Below are positions 8,289 through 16,676 of a stretch of 40,997 nt of DNA, piece by piece (the first letter of the stretch is position 1; every line of letters starts with the position of its first letter). This DNA comes from CAZGOM01 sp964542875. Its GTDB lineage: Bacteria; Planctomycetota; Phycisphaerae; Phycisphaerales; Phycisphaeraceae. A program made the translations under genes and the position numbers. Under the pieces are notes generated by a model that made no database searches, was not told the DNA's origin, and saw only the letters and a program-made list of their open reading frames with translations. The stretch covers positions 1-40,997 of the forward strand of contig CAZIWA010000042.1 of assembly GCA_964542875.1 (NCBI GenBank), given 5' to 3'.

Positions 8289-9208
8289 TGGGCGACTTCC
8301 ACTTTCTGCGTCCGTGGTGGCTGCTGGCGCTGATTCCCTGCGCGCTGATGGTGTGTGGGATGTATCGGCACCGGGGTCCGTTGAACCGGTGGCGTGGGAT
8401 TATCGCGGGACATTTGCTGCCTCACTTGATGATTCAGGGACGGGAGCGGAGCCATGGCCGGGCTGTGGCGCTGATTGCGTCGGGATGGGTGCTTTGCGTG
8501 GCGGCGCTTGCCGGGCCGGCGTGGAGCCGTGAGCGGTCGCCGTTTGCGAATGATGCCGCCGGGCTGGTGGTAGTGCTTAAGGTTGCGCCTTCCATGCAGA
8601 CGCAGGATGTGCAGCCGGATCGGCTGGCGAGATCGGTGCAGAAAGTGCGCGATCTGCTGGCGATGCGGTCCCGGGGGCAAACGGGGTTGGTGGTTTATGC
8701 CGGATCGGTGCATGTGGTTTCCCCGATGACGAGCGATGGGGGGATCATCAGCACGTTTGCCCAGGCGCTGGACCCGAAGGTGATGCCTGTGGAGGGGGAT
8801 GTGGCCCCGGCAGCGCTGGCGAAAGCAAGAAAAATGATCGATGCCTCCGGCGGGCCGGGAGCGGTGCTTTGGATGACGGATGGGATTGATCCCGGGCAGG
8901 CAGGAGCGTTGGCGGGAGTCGGGGGAGGGGTAAGCATTCTTGCGCCGCTTTTGCCGGGTGCGGAGCTGGACAAGCTAAAGCAGGCAGCAGAGAAGGCGGG
9001 CATCTCCGTGGTGACGATGACGCCGGATGACGGGGACGTACGGGCGATCGGACGGACGATGGAGTTTGAGGCCCGGGCGGTGAATGCGGCATCGAATCGC
9101 TGGCATGAATCAGGGTATGCGCTGGTGCCGGTGATCCTGGTTGTGTGGGTGTTTTTGTTTCGCAAGGGCGTGCTGGCGGGGACGGCGCAAAGGGTGGGGG
9201 CAAAATGA
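8285..9208 (+). CDS. batB: BatB-like VWA protein with degenerate MIDAS
   Basis: A 307-residue protein with N-terminal membrane segments (about 10-24 and 58-74), a VWA-like domain and a C-terminal membrane helix (about 279-295). The expected D-x-S-x-S metal site is replaced by KVAPS (residues 99-103, Lys at the Asp position; codon AAG at 8579). The rest of the family pattern remains: MQTQDVQPDRL, TGLVVYAGSVHVVSPMTSD, and WMTDGID. It therefore probably cannot bind metal in the usual way and may be a structural partner of BatA. It overlaps the preceding and following genes by ATGA junctions. Identity rests on position and fold pattern. Confidence 0.85.
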   Translation: MMGDFHFLRPWWLLALIPCALMVCGMYRHRGPLNRWRGIIAGHLLPHLMIQGRERSHGRAVALIASGWVLCVAALAGPAWSRERSPFANDAAGLVVVLKVAPSMQTQDVQPDRLARSVQKVRDLLAMRSRGQTGLVVYAGSVHVVSPMTSDGGIISTFAQALDPKVMPVEGDVAPAALAKARKMIDASGGPGAVLWMTDGIDPGQAGALAGVGGGVSILAPLLPGAELDKLKQAAEKAGISVVTMTPDDGDVRAIGRTMEFEARAVNAASNRWHESGYALVPVILVVWVFLFRKGVLAGTAQRVGAK

Positions 9209-9834
9209 CCCGACAGTGGACCCATTGGTTGGTTTATTGCTGCGCGGCAGTGTTGCTGGCGGTGCTGGCGATTGGGTCAGCGAGTGAATCGGACTTCTGG
9301 TTCAGCGCGGATTACAAGGCGCAGCGCCTGGAGAGGGCGGGCAAGCTGCAGGAGGCCGCAGAGCGTTACAAGGACCCGGAGAGGCAGGGTGCGGCGTATT
9401 ACCGGAACGGGGAATTTGAAGAGGCGGCGCGTGTGTTTGCCCAGGTTCCCGGCGCGGCGGGGGCGTACAACCAGGGGAATGCGTTTTTGATGCATGGGGC
9501 GTATGACGCCGCTGTGAAGGCGTACGACAGGGCGCTGGCGGCCAAGCCGGGATGGGGCGAGGCGATGGACAACAAAGCGATTGCCATTGCACGGAGAGAC
9601 AGGATTCACAATGTGCCGGATGACGGCACGGGCGGGCAGGAGAAGTCCGATGAAATCGTGTTTGACGACAAGGCCAAGGGTGAGCGGGCGCACGATGTGA
9701 CGCTCAACACCGGGGATGCGCTGAGCGATGAGCAACTCAAGGCACAGTGGCTGCGAAGAGTGCAGACCAAGCCGGCTGACTTCCTGAAAGCGAAGTTTGC
9801 CTCCCAGCTTCAAGAGCAAGGGGGGACGCCATGA
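9205..9834 (+). CDS. TPR protein of the Bat operon (BatC/BatE-like)
   Basis: A 209-residue protein. The ATG at 9205 overlaps the batB stop; an in-frame ATG at 9145 would overlap batB deeply and is rejected. It has a signal-anchor helix (residues 8-25) and tetratricopeptide-like helices at about 35-125, including AYNQGNAFLMHGAYDAAVKAYDRAL. It ends with QWLRRVQTKPADFLKAKFASQL, a tail typical of BatE/BatC proteins. It probably scaffolds the complex on the outer face of the membrane. It overlaps batD at ATGA (9831-9834). Confidence 0.85.
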   Translation: MTRQWTHWLVYCCAAVLLAVLAIGSASESDFWFSADYKAQRLERAGKLQEAAERYKDPERQGAAYYRNGEFEEAARVFAQVPGAAGAYNQGNAFLMHGAYDAAVKAYDRALAAKPGWGEAMDNKAIAIARRDRIHNVPDDGTGGQEKSDEIVFDDKAKGERAHDVTLNTGDALSDEQLKAQWLRRVQTKPADFLKAKFASQLQEQGGTP

Positions 9835-11030
9835 GAAAGGTTTACGTGTGGCGGATGGTGGCGGTGCTGGTGATGCTAATGGCGGCAGGGGTGGGGTTTG
9901 CACAAGAGGCGAAGGTGCGGACGTCGTTGGAGGCGCCGGAGAAGGTGTGGGTGGGGCAGCGGGTGACGCTGGTGGTGGAGCTTTTGTCGCCGACGTTTTT
10001 CTCGGGGTCGCCGGTGTTTGATTTGCCGAAGCAGGCGGGGGTGGTGATTTTGCCGCCGATGGATCATCCGGTGCAGGGAACGGTGCAGGTGGATGGGGCG
10101 AGCTACACGAGCCAGCGGTATGAGTTGTGGGTGTTTGCGCAGAGGTCAGGGAAGGTGGAGATTCCGGCGTTTGGGGTGAGGTTTGATACATCCGGGGTGG
10201 GGGCGGCTAAGCCGACGGAGCAGGCGATGTCGACCCAGCCGGTATCGTTCCAAGCGGAACTGCCAGCGGGCGCCAAGGGGCTGTCATCGCTGATCAGTAC
10301 GACGGATTTAACGGTGAGCGATGAGTGGACGCCTCAAGAAGCGGGGATGGCGAAAGTGGGGGATGCGTTTACGCACAAGATCACCTTTGAGGCCAGCGAT
10401 GTGCCGGGGATGGCGTTTCCTGAGCTGCCGATGCCGAGCGTGACAGGTATGGCGGTGTACGCCAAACCCGCGCAGGTGAACGATGAGGTGAACCGGGGCG
10501 ACCTGAAGGGCAAGCGGGTGGAGACGATGACGTATGTGTGCCAGACCGCGGGGACACTGGTGATTCCGGATTACACGCTGACGTGGTGGGACCTGGATGA
10601 TGAGAAGCTCAAGACGGTTCGGATCGCGGGGCGGACAGTTGAGGTGGCTCCGGCTCCCGTTGTGGCGAAGCCGGAAACGGGTGCAGTGAAGGNNNNNNNN
10701 NNNNNNNNNNNNNNNNNNNNNNNNNNNNNNNNNNNNNNNNNNNNNNNNNNNNNNNNNNNNNNNNNNNNNNNNNNNNNNNNNNNNNNNNNNNNAGAGAGCG
10801 TTGCGGGGTTTGCCAGGAAGGTTGGGGAGGGTGAGATGGCCGGGGTGCTGGAGGCGTTTGAGGGGGCGTTGTTTGGGGCCAAGGCGGATAAGGGTGAGGC
10901 GGGGCGGTTGGCTGTGCGGATGGAGAGGGGATTGGCGGGGCTCAGGAAGAAGGCGATTGAGGTTGGGCGGGATGGCGTCACGTACGGAGGGTTGGTGGGG
11001 TTGAATCCGTCACGGGGTGAGTGGAAGTAA
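9831..11030 (+). CDS. batD: BatD family protein, interrupted by an assembly gap
   Basis: The N-terminal part reads clearly as BatD: a signal peptide (residues about 7-25, ending GVGFAQE), then VRTSLEAPEKVWVGQRVTLVVELL, an Ig-like beta domain, and the later EAGMAKVGDAFTHKITFEAS segment. One hundred N at 10693-10792 fall in the frame. The 399-codon length therefore includes 34 undefined residues and the true length is unknown. BatD proteins are usually somewhat longer and carry a membrane helix after the beta domains, and that helix is missing here, so it presumably lies in the gap. The frame is open on both sides, but whether the two sides are truly in frame cannot be known. It is the last gene of the operon. 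Confidence 0.8.
   Translation: MRKVYVWRMVAVLVMLMAAGVGFAQEAKVRTSLEAPEKVWVGQRVTLVVELLSPTFFSGSPVFDLPKQAGVVILPPMDHPVQGTVQVDGASYTSQRYELWVFAQRSGKVEIPAFGVRFDTSGVGAAKPTEQAMSTQPVSFQAELPAGAKGLSSLISTTDLTVSDEWTPQEAGMAKVGDAFTHKITFEASDVPGMAFPELPMPSVTGMAVYAKPAQVNDEVNRGDLKGKRVETMTYVCQTAGTLVIPDYTLTWWDLDDEKLKTVRIAGRTVEVAPAPVVAKPETGAVKXXXXXXXXXXXXXXXXXXXXXXXXXXXXXXXXXXESVAGFARKVGEGEMAGVLEAFEGALFGAKADKGEAGRLAVRMERGLAGLRKKAIEVGRDGVTYGGLVGLNPSRGEWK
10693..10792. other. Assembly gap (100 N)
   Basis: Exactly 100 undefined bases, the usual placeholder for a scaffold join of unknown size. It lies within batD, so the gene and the distance across it should not be taken literally. Confidence 0.98.
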
Positions 11031-11160
11031 AGAGTAAGAGCTAACCGCCAAGTCACGAAGACGCGAAGTTAAGAGACGGAAAAATCAGGGTTGGGAAAGG
11101 GTGAAGAATACGCGGAAATTGGGGCGTTGCGGGCTGGTCGACATGGGCGCAGGCGCGTGT

Positions 11161-11194
11161 GGATTACGACGAAGACGTCTAATCCGACCTGCCT
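11161..11194. repeat. Dispersed hairpin repeat, copy 1
   Basis: The first 25 nt fold as an outer stem GGATTA/TAATCC, a bulged C, and an inner stem GACG/CGTC with an AAGA loop, followed by GACCTGCCT. A second copy matching at 29 of 34 positions is at 20156-20189. GTTGCGGG precedes each copy (11126-11133 and 20106-20113). It lies in the spacer between the convergent batD and FGE genes. Confidence 0.6.
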
Positions 11195-11237
11195 GAGAGT
11201 TTACGGGCAAAAAGCCTCAATGAAAGGGGGGAGCGGG

Positions 11238-12386
11238 TTAAGAGCGGGGGTCGGTGGGCTTGGGGAGGACGCAGCGGAAGCCGACGTGGGAGGAGCCGGT
11301 GTCTGACGGGGTGCCGCGGCGGGCGCTGGGGCGGTAGCTTTCGCAGTAGCTGGGGTTGCAGAGGAAGGAACCGCCTTTGATGACGCGACGGGGGGCGCCG
11401 GTATCGCGGGTTTGGCGGGGGCCGGTGGGGTTGATGAGGCAGCCGTCGTGTTGATGCGTTTGGTGGAGGTCTTCCTGGTAGAGGTCGCGGCACCAATTCC
11501 AGACGTTACCGGCCATGTCGTAAAGGCCGTAGGCGTTGGGGGGGAAAGAGCCGACGGGGGCGACTGTGGTGAAGCCGTCATCGCCGGTGTCCTTGACGGG
11601 GAACTTGCCCTGGTAGGTGTTGGCCATGTGCTTGCCTGCGGGGAGGAATTCATCGCCCCAGGGGTAGCGTTTTTGTTCAGCGCCTGCGCGGGCGGCGAAT
11701 TCCCACTGGGCTTCGGTGGGGAGCTGTTTGCCCGCCCAGAGGGCGTAGGCGCAGGCGTCGTCCCAGGAGACCTGGACGACGGGGAAATTGTCCTTGCCTT
11801 GGATGGAGGAACTGGGGCCGTCGGGGTGACGCCAACTTGCGCCGGGCGTCCATGTCCACCAGGCGGCAAGGTTGTCCAGCGGGACTTCGTGCTTGGGGGG
11901 CGTGTAGACCAGTGAGCCGGGCACAAGGAGGCTGTCATCAGGCTTGGGGGTGCCGGGGGGGACTTGTTTCTTGAGCTCTTCCCAATCAGGTTTGCGCTCG
12001 GCGACAGTGACGTAGCCGGTGGCGTCGATGAATTTTTTGAATTGGGCGTTGGTGACGGCGGTCTTGTCGATGTAAAAGCCGTCGACCCGGACACGGTGGG
12101 CGGGGCGCTCGTTGGGCATGCTGTTGGTGTCGTCGGTGCCCATGGAGAACTCACCGGCGGGAATCCAGGCCATGCCTTCGACGGGCGGGGGCGGGACGTT
12201 TGCAGCCTGCCGGGTTTCCTGCGGCGTGGAGAGCGCCTTGGGCGTGCGGGGCCACTGCTCAATGGCGACTGTTGCGATCACTACGCATAACATCGCGAAA
12301 AAGAGCGCCCGACCGATTTTGACTTTGGCGCCCGAGCGTTTGGGTGAGGCCGCGGCAGGTGGGGAGATTTTCGGGGAAGGGACCAA
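11238..12386 (-). CDS. Membrane-anchored formylglycine-generating enzyme (SUMF1 type)
   Basis: A 382-residue FGE-sulfatase-domain protein. It opens with a basic segment and one membrane helix (about residues 27-44, ALFFAMLCVVIATVAI), so the catalytic domain lies outside the cytoplasm. The domain begins MAWIPAGEFSMGTD (about 73-86) and continues through RVDGFYIDKTAVTNAQF, VSWDDACAYALWAGKQLPTE, and YDMAGNVWNWCRDLY. The C-terminal block GGSFLCNPSYC carries Cys343 and Cys348 with the same five-residue spacing as the copper-binding catalytic pair of human FGE (Cys336/Cys341), then GFRC. This supports a true oxidase that converts sulfatase cysteine to formylglycine rather than an inactive paralogue. 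The start is TTG with GGAGA seven bases upstream; no in-frame ATG precedes the helix. It may activate the sulfatase at 3055-4608. Confidence 0.9.
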   Translation of the reverse strand: MVPSPKISPPAAASPKRSGAKVKIGRALFFAMLCVVIATVAIEQWPRTPKALSTPQETRQAANVPPPPVEGMAWIPAGEFSMGTDDTNSMPNERPAHRVRVDGFYIDKTAVTNAQFKKFIDATGYVTVAERKPDWEELKKQVPPGTPKPDDSLLVPGSLVYTPPKHEVPLDNLAAWWTWTPGASWRHPDGPSSSIQGKDNFPVVQVSWDDACAYALWAGKQLPTEAQWEFAARAGAEQKRYPWGDEFLPAGKHMANTYQGKFPVKDTGDDGFTTVAPVGSFPPNAYGLYDMAGNVWNWCRDLYQEDLHQTHQHDGCLINPTGPRQTRDTGAPRRVIKGGSFLCNPSYCESYRPSARRGTPSDTGSSHVGFRCVLPKPTDPRS

Positions 12387-12509
12387 AGTTTCGTCTCCAA
12401 GGGAAACACTATTAACACGATAGCAAAGCGAGTATGTTGTTTACAGCCGGTGTTGCGGGGTGGTTCCTGACGTTCCGGTCGTTTACGCAACTCAATGCGG
12501 AGAATAAGC

Positions 12510-13400
12510 ATGAAAATCAACATGATGGCGGCATGCCTGGCGGTGTTGACCGGTGTTGCGGGCGTGCAGGGCGCGGACGCACCGGTGGAGCCGGCTGCAA
12601 CACAACCGGCGGCCAGCGCGTCAAGCGGTACGGAGACGGACCTTGCGGCCAAGGCGCCCGCGGGGAATGCGAAGATGTCTGATGAAGAGCTTGCCAAGCA
12701 ACTGCAGAACCCGGTGGCGAAGCTGATCAGCGTGCCGTTTCAAAGCAATTTTGAGTTTAAGGGCGGGCAGACCGGGAATGGGTTTAAGTACTACATGAAC
12801 CTGCAGCCGGTGATTCCGCTGGAGCTGAATGAAGATGTGAATGTGATCAGCCGTACGATTTTGAATGTTTCGTATCAGACGGATTATGTATCCGGCCAGC
12901 CGGACGATGTGGGGCTGGGGGATACGACGCAGAGCTTCTTTTTTTCACCGGCCAAGAGCGGGAAGGTGATGTGGGGCGTGGGGCCGGCGATGGTGCTGCC
13001 GACGGCGACGGATACCTCGTTTGGGGCGGGCAAGTGGGGTGCGGGTCCGACGGGTGTGGTGCTGACGCAGCAGGGGCCGTGGACGTTTGGGATGCTGGCG
13101 AACCATATCTGGTCGTTTGCGGGAGACGGAGGGCGGCCGAGCGTGAATGCGACTTTCCTGCAGCCGTTTGGGTCGTACACGTTCAAGAATGGCGTTTCAC
13201 TTCAGCTTTCATCGGAATCCACTTATGACTGGACCAACGAAAAGTGGGTGGTGCCGGTGATCGGCCAGGTGAGCAAGGTGATGAACATCAACGGCCAGCG
13301 GATGAACATCGGGGTGGGTGCGAAGTACTACGCGGAGGGGCCCACAGGCACGCCGGACTGGGGATTGCGGTTTAACGTGGTGCTGTTGTTTCCCGAATGA
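12510..13400 (+). CDS. Outer-membrane beta-barrel protein (MetA-pathway transporter-like)
   Basis: A 296-residue protein with a signal peptide (MKINMMAACLAVLTGVAGVQGA) and a low-complexity Ala/Pro/Thr linker to about residue 55. The rest alternates short beta strands and turns (LISVPFQSNFEFKGG, YYMNLQPVIPLELNEDVNVISRTILNVSYQTDY, GLGDTTQSFFFSP, GVGPAMVLPTATD), ending with WGLRFNVVLLFPE. This is characteristic of barrel proteins annotated as phenol meta-pathway or neuromedin-U-like transporters. The substrate is unknown. The ATG at 12510 is chosen over 12495 because GGAGA precedes it by six bases. It is divergent from the FGE gene across a 123-nt spacer. Confidence 0.8.
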   Translation: MKINMMAACLAVLTGVAGVQGADAPVEPAATQPAASASSGTETDLAAKAPAGNAKMSDEELAKQLQNPVAKLISVPFQSNFEFKGGQTGNGFKYYMNLQPVIPLELNEDVNVISRTILNVSYQTDYVSGQPDDVGLGDTTQSFFFSPAKSGKVMWGVGPAMVLPTATDTSFGAGKWGAGPTGVVLTQQGPWTFGMLANHIWSFAGDGGRPSVNATFLQPFGSYTFKNGVSLQLSSESTYDWTNEKWVVPVIGQVSKVMNINGQRMNIGVGAKYYAEGPTGTPDWGLRFNVVLLFPE

Positions 13401-13451
13401 GCATGAGGCGGATATCGGGATTTTCGCCAGGATGTGAGAGGGAATCCTCTA

Positions 13452-13476
13452 TACCCGCGCGCCGTGGAGGCGGGTA
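13452..13476 (+). terminator. Weak hairpin after the barrel gene
   Basis: TACCCGC (13452-13458) pairs with GCGGGTA (13470-13476), and the stem is followed by GGGTTTAAC. It lies about 50 nt past the barrel-protein stop and before the H1-like gene. The T-run is too short for a firm call. Confidence 0.35.
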
Positions 13477-13534
13477 GGGTTTAACTATCGACCCAAGATC
13501 GGTTTCAGTGAAACCCAATACAGAGGAGCCTTCC

Positions 13535-14173
13535 ATGGCAAAGCAAGCGAAAACGTCTTCCAAGTCCGCAAAGACCACCAAATCTCCCAAGGCTTCCAAA
13601 TCTCCCAAGCGGGTGGTGGCCGGCCACAAGGCTGCGCTGACCACAGCGGTGAAGAAGACCGTGAAGAAAGCGGCGAAGACTGTGAAGAAGGTTAAAGCGG
13701 TGGTGACGCCCGCCAAGCGAACCACGAAGGCCAAACCCAAGGGCAAGACCACGCGGGCGGGCAAAACTGTACAGCCCAAGGCGCAAGCCAAGCGTGCGGT
13801 GGATTCCACCATGGATACCGGTGTGAACATGGCGACCAAGGCGATCGACACGGGGGCGGGATTGCTGACGGAGATGATCAGCCTTGTGAAGGGCGTGGCA
13901 TCGCGTGGCGTGTCGTTTGATGAGGCGTACTGGAAGAAGAATTACGCCTCGCGCCCGTATTACAAGAAGGGCGCTGCGTATGAAGACTATGCTCCCGCAT
14001 TCCGGTACGGCGCGGAAAGCGCGATGAAGTTCGGCGGTCAGACCTGGGAAGACGTGGAAAGCAAGCTGGCCACGGGATGGGAGCAGGTGAAAGGCGGAAC
14101 GCAGATGACGTGGAATGCCGCTCAACAGGCTGTGCGGGATGCGTGGGAACGGGTGAGCGGGAAGGGCAAGTAA
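13535..14173 (+). CDS. Histone-H1-like tail fused to a stress-protein-type domain
   Basis: A 212-residue protein. Residues 1-90 are almost entirely Lys, Ala, Thr, Ser and Pro, with two SPK motifs (SPKASKSPK) and AVKKTVKKAAKTVKK runs, like the C-terminal tail of eukaryotic histone H1 and bacterial H1-like proteins; DNA or RNA binding is inferred. Residues 95-122 form a short amphipathic segment. Residues 128-160 (FDEAYWKKNYASRPY, then YEDYAPAFRYG) and 168-208 (TWEDVESKLATGWEQV, MTWNAAQQAVRDAWERV) match a domain I recall from uncharacterised, stress-linked bacterial proteins. The ATG at 13535 has GAGGAG six bases upstream, so the upstream GTG at 13508 is rejected. It is a monocistronic gene. 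The function is probably nucleoid-related, but this is not shown. Confidence 0.8.
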   Translation: MAKQAKTSSKSAKTTKSPKASKSPKRVVAGHKAALTTAVKKTVKKAAKTVKKVKAVVTPAKRTTKAKPKGKTTRAGKTVQPKAQAKRAVDSTMDTGVNMATKAIDTGAGLLTEMISLVKGVASRGVSFDEAYWKKNYASRPYYKKGAAYEDYAPAFRYGAESAMKFGGQTWEDVESKLATGWEQVKGGTQMTWNAAQQAVRDAWERVSGKGK

Positions 14174-14249
14174 GCAAGCTTGCGTATGGCGCAGAAGAAG
14201 GCTGCGCACGCTGACGAGGGCATGCCGCAGGGAAGTGCGCGTTTCAGCG

Positions 14250-15866
14250 TCAGATGCCGGTGCGTTGAATGAAGCGGCGGGCGGCATCAATGCGCCGGTC
14301 GACGTGAGGGGCCCAGTCGCGCAGGGTGTCGTGCACGAAGCTGATGGCGGGGATGGCGTCGGAGGCGGGGTCGGGCTCGAAGGGGTCCATGAAGCCTGCT
14401 TCGTAGACGCCGGTGCTGCCTCGGCCCGCGGGGCCGGGGGCGGGGTGGACGAGGTGATAGGTGGCGCGGCAATGCCGGTTAAAGACGTGTGACCAACGGT
14501 GCATGAGGCCGGCGGTTTTTTCGTTGACGCTGTGGACCAGCGGGTGGATGGGCATGAGGCCGTCGTACCAGTTTTCGCCGAAGAGGAGAAAGTCTTTGTG
14601 ACGGTCGTGACAGGCGGCAGCGAATGCGCGGTGGCCCTGAAGGATGTTGAAGTTCGGGTCGTTGTGGAAGGCCATGTTAATGTCGAGAAAGATGCCATCG
14701 AAGTTGAAGGTGTCGCGCAGCCGGTGGGTGTGGTCCAGCAGGAAGGTGCGAAAGCCGGGGTGGCCGATGTTGGCGTTGACACGGTAGGTGTCGCCGGCGC
14801 GGTCGTTGTCCCAGTCGACTTCCTTGACGTATTTGTTGCCGAAAGCGTCACGGATGGCGCAGTCATGAAGGGCGGGCGGGAGGAAACGCCGGTTGGCGGA
14901 GAGGGCGCCGATCTGGGGGATGACGCGTACGCCCAGGGCGTGGGCGCCATCGACGAGGGCGCGCAGGCCGGATGCACCCCCCATGGCGTCATCGGGCTGG
15001 TAGCCGGGCCAGTTGTAGTTGTAGCGGCCATCCCAGGCGGCGAGGTAAGCAAGGATGCGATGGCCGGGGATCCGGTCGGCGACATAGCGGATGGCCTGAA
15101 GCTGCTGGGCGTAGGTGTTGAAGACGTAGCCGGTCCAGTGCGTGCCGTGGAGGTTGAGCACCAGACCGGTTTGGCGTGCCCAGGCGGGGATATCGGGCCG
15201 GGTGGCCCAGGGTTTTAGGCCCCAGGCCTGCTGGGCGATTGCCAGGCGCTTTTCAAAAAGCGGGGAGGGGTCTGAGGTGTGGGTGACGCGCCAGGCGGGT
15301 GTGGACTGCGTGGTGGACCAATGCCGTGCGTCTTCGTGATGGTGGAGTTCGATCACGACAGGGTCGCAGGGGTTCTGGCTTTCAGGAACGATGGAGACGA
15401 CCTTGCGGCGGACCTGGTCATCCAGGCTGGCAATGGCGGTGAAGGTGCCGTCGGCACGGCCAATGGGCCACACGGGAAGGCGCATGCCGGGGTAGAGGAG
15501 GTCTGCGCCGGCGGCGGGGCAGGGGCTTGATGCGTAATCGCGCGTGGGGATGTGCGCGGGGCGGTCGTGGCGAAGGAGCAGGGCGGTGCCTTTGATCCGG
15601 CCGGGAAGGGTGGCGTGAATGGCACAATCAAAGCCGGAATCAATGTAGGTGATGGCGGCGGTAAACGTGCCGGGAGCATGCTGCTGGAGGCCGGCCCAGG
15701 CGAAGCGCTGGGCGGAGATGGTCATGCCATGGGGATGATTTTCAATGGTGAGGCCGGCGGGGTCCGGGGTGAAGACGTTGTCTTCGGTAAAGACGAGGAA
15801 GGCCGCGGACCAGTTCAGAATGGAGAGGAACCGGTGCCCGAAGTTGAACGAGAAGGGGGTTGGCAT
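14250..15866 (-). CDS. TIM-barrel glycoside-hydrolase-like protein (DUF6259-like)
   Basis: A 538-residue protein without a signal peptide. The N-terminal 200 residues look like a beta-sandwich domain. Residues from about 228 (RQTGLVLNLHGTHW) read as a (beta/alpha)8 barrel: ALGVRVIPQIG, FNFDGIFLDINMAF with candidate catalytic Asp396, and DFLLFGENWYD with candidate acid Glu431. The spacing resembles retaining glycosidases, and the family looks most like DUF6259, though this cannot be confirmed here. It probably acts on an imported oligosaccharide. It starts 6 nt after the stop of the PhyH gene and is third in an operon with a sugar-type regulator. It ends convergently 76 nt from the H1-like gene. 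Confidence 0.7.
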   Translation of the reverse strand: MPTPFSFNFGHRFLSILNWSAAFLVFTEDNVFTPDPAGLTIENHPHGMTISAQRFAWAGLQQHAPGTFTAAITYIDSGFDCAIHATLPGRIKGTALLLRHDRPAHIPTRDYASSPCPAAGADLLYPGMRLPVWPIGRADGTFTAIASLDDQVRRKVVSIVPESQNPCDPVVIELHHHEDARHWSTTQSTPAWRVTHTSDPSPLFEKRLAIAQQAWGLKPWATRPDIPAWARQTGLVLNLHGTHWTGYVFNTYAQQLQAIRYVADRIPGHRILAYLAAWDGRYNYNWPGYQPDDAMGGASGLRALVDGAHALGVRVIPQIGALSANRRFLPPALHDCAIRDAFGNKYVKEVDWDNDRAGDTYRVNANIGHPGFRTFLLDHTHRLRDTFNFDGIFLDINMAFHNDPNFNILQGHRAFAAACHDRHKDFLLFGENWYDGLMPIHPLVHSVNEKTAGLMHRWSHVFNRHCRATYHLVHPAPGPAGRGSTGVYEAGFMDPFEPDPASDAIPAISFVHDTLRDWAPHVDRRIDAARRFIQRTGI

Positions 15867-15872
15867 GAAGGT

Positions 15873-16676
15873 TCAGCGAGGTTGGGGGGCGAAAGGGAAG
15901 GGGAGCATGTCGAAGTTATGGTGAGGGTCGCCGCCTCGGACGAGCATGGGCTTCCAGGCGTGCTTTTGACGGTCGTTGCCGATGAGCCGGACGTCCGGCG
16001 AGGTGAAGCGGACGGTGAGCCCGGCACGGCGGCGGTTGGATTTGTTGGGGTTGCTGCCATGAATGAGAAGGCCGTCGTGAAGCGACATTTCGCCGGGGTT
16101 AAGGATGATGTCGGCGGCGTTGGATTCGTCGATGTGGGCGGCGTCGATGGATTGATTGACGCTCAGAAGATTGCCGGCCCGGCTGGCGGTGCCGTGAGGA
16201 AGCTGGCCCAGGTGATGGCTTTTGGGAATGACGCGCATGCAGCCGTTTTCGATGTCGGCGCGGTCGATGGCGAGCCATGCGGTGACGGCTTTGGCGGGCT
16301 GAAGGCCCCAGTATGTGGCGTCCTGATGCCAGGCGACGTAGGCCTCGGTCTGGCCGGGGTATTTGACGAAAAAGTGGGTGCCCAGGAGAACCACGTCCGG
16401 CCCGAGGACGGCGGCGACAGCGTCCAGAAGCCGGGGATGGGTGGAGACTTGCCAGATGACCTGGTTGGTCATGTGCTGGTGCAAGAGGCCGATGGAGCGG
16501 GCGGCCGGGTCCATGGTGGCCTCAATGGCGTCGAAGGCAGCCAGGGCCTGACTGGCCTCGAAGGCGTCAAGCACGGGGATGGGGGAGGCGTAGCCTTGGG
16601 TTTGGAAGGTTTGGTGGAGGGTCATGGAGACGGCCTTGCTCAAAATTGAAACTGTCGTTGGATTGCTTGTCATCAA
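15873..16676 (-). CDS. Phytanoyl-CoA dioxygenase (PhyH) family protein
   Basis: A 267-residue Fe(II)/2-oxoglutarate oxygenase-type protein. The facial triad is visible as H-x-D in VAWHQDATYWG (His117, Asp119) and the distal His206 in DGLLIHGSNPNKS. Arg215-217 are the likely 2-oxoglutarate-binding arginines. PhyH relatives hydroxylate very diverse substrates; the sugar-type regulator and glycosidase-like neighbour suggest a carbohydrate-related or osmolyte substrate rather than phytanoyl-CoA. The ATG at 16676 overlaps the regulator stop (ATGA), which favours this start over the in-frame ATG at 16625. Confidence 0.85.
   Translation of the reverse strand: MMTSNPTTVSILSKAVSMTLHQTFQTQGYASPIPVLDAFEASQALAAFDAIEATMDPAARSIGLLHQHMTNQVIWQVSTHPRLLDAVAAVLGPDVVLLGTHFFVKYPGQTEAYVAWHQDATYWGLQPAKAVTAWLAIDRADIENGCMRVIPKSHHLGQLPHGTASRAGNLLSVNQSIDAAHIDESNAADIILNPGEMSLHDGLLIHGSNPNKSNRRRAGLTVRFTSPDVRLIGNDRQKHAWKPMLVRGGDPHHNFDMLPFPFAPQPR

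Noticed and set aside
11043..11067. CCGCCAAGTCACGAAGACGCG-like stretch after batD
   Set aside because: It resembles a motif seen in many bacterial spacers, but occurs once here, so it was not listed as a repeat.
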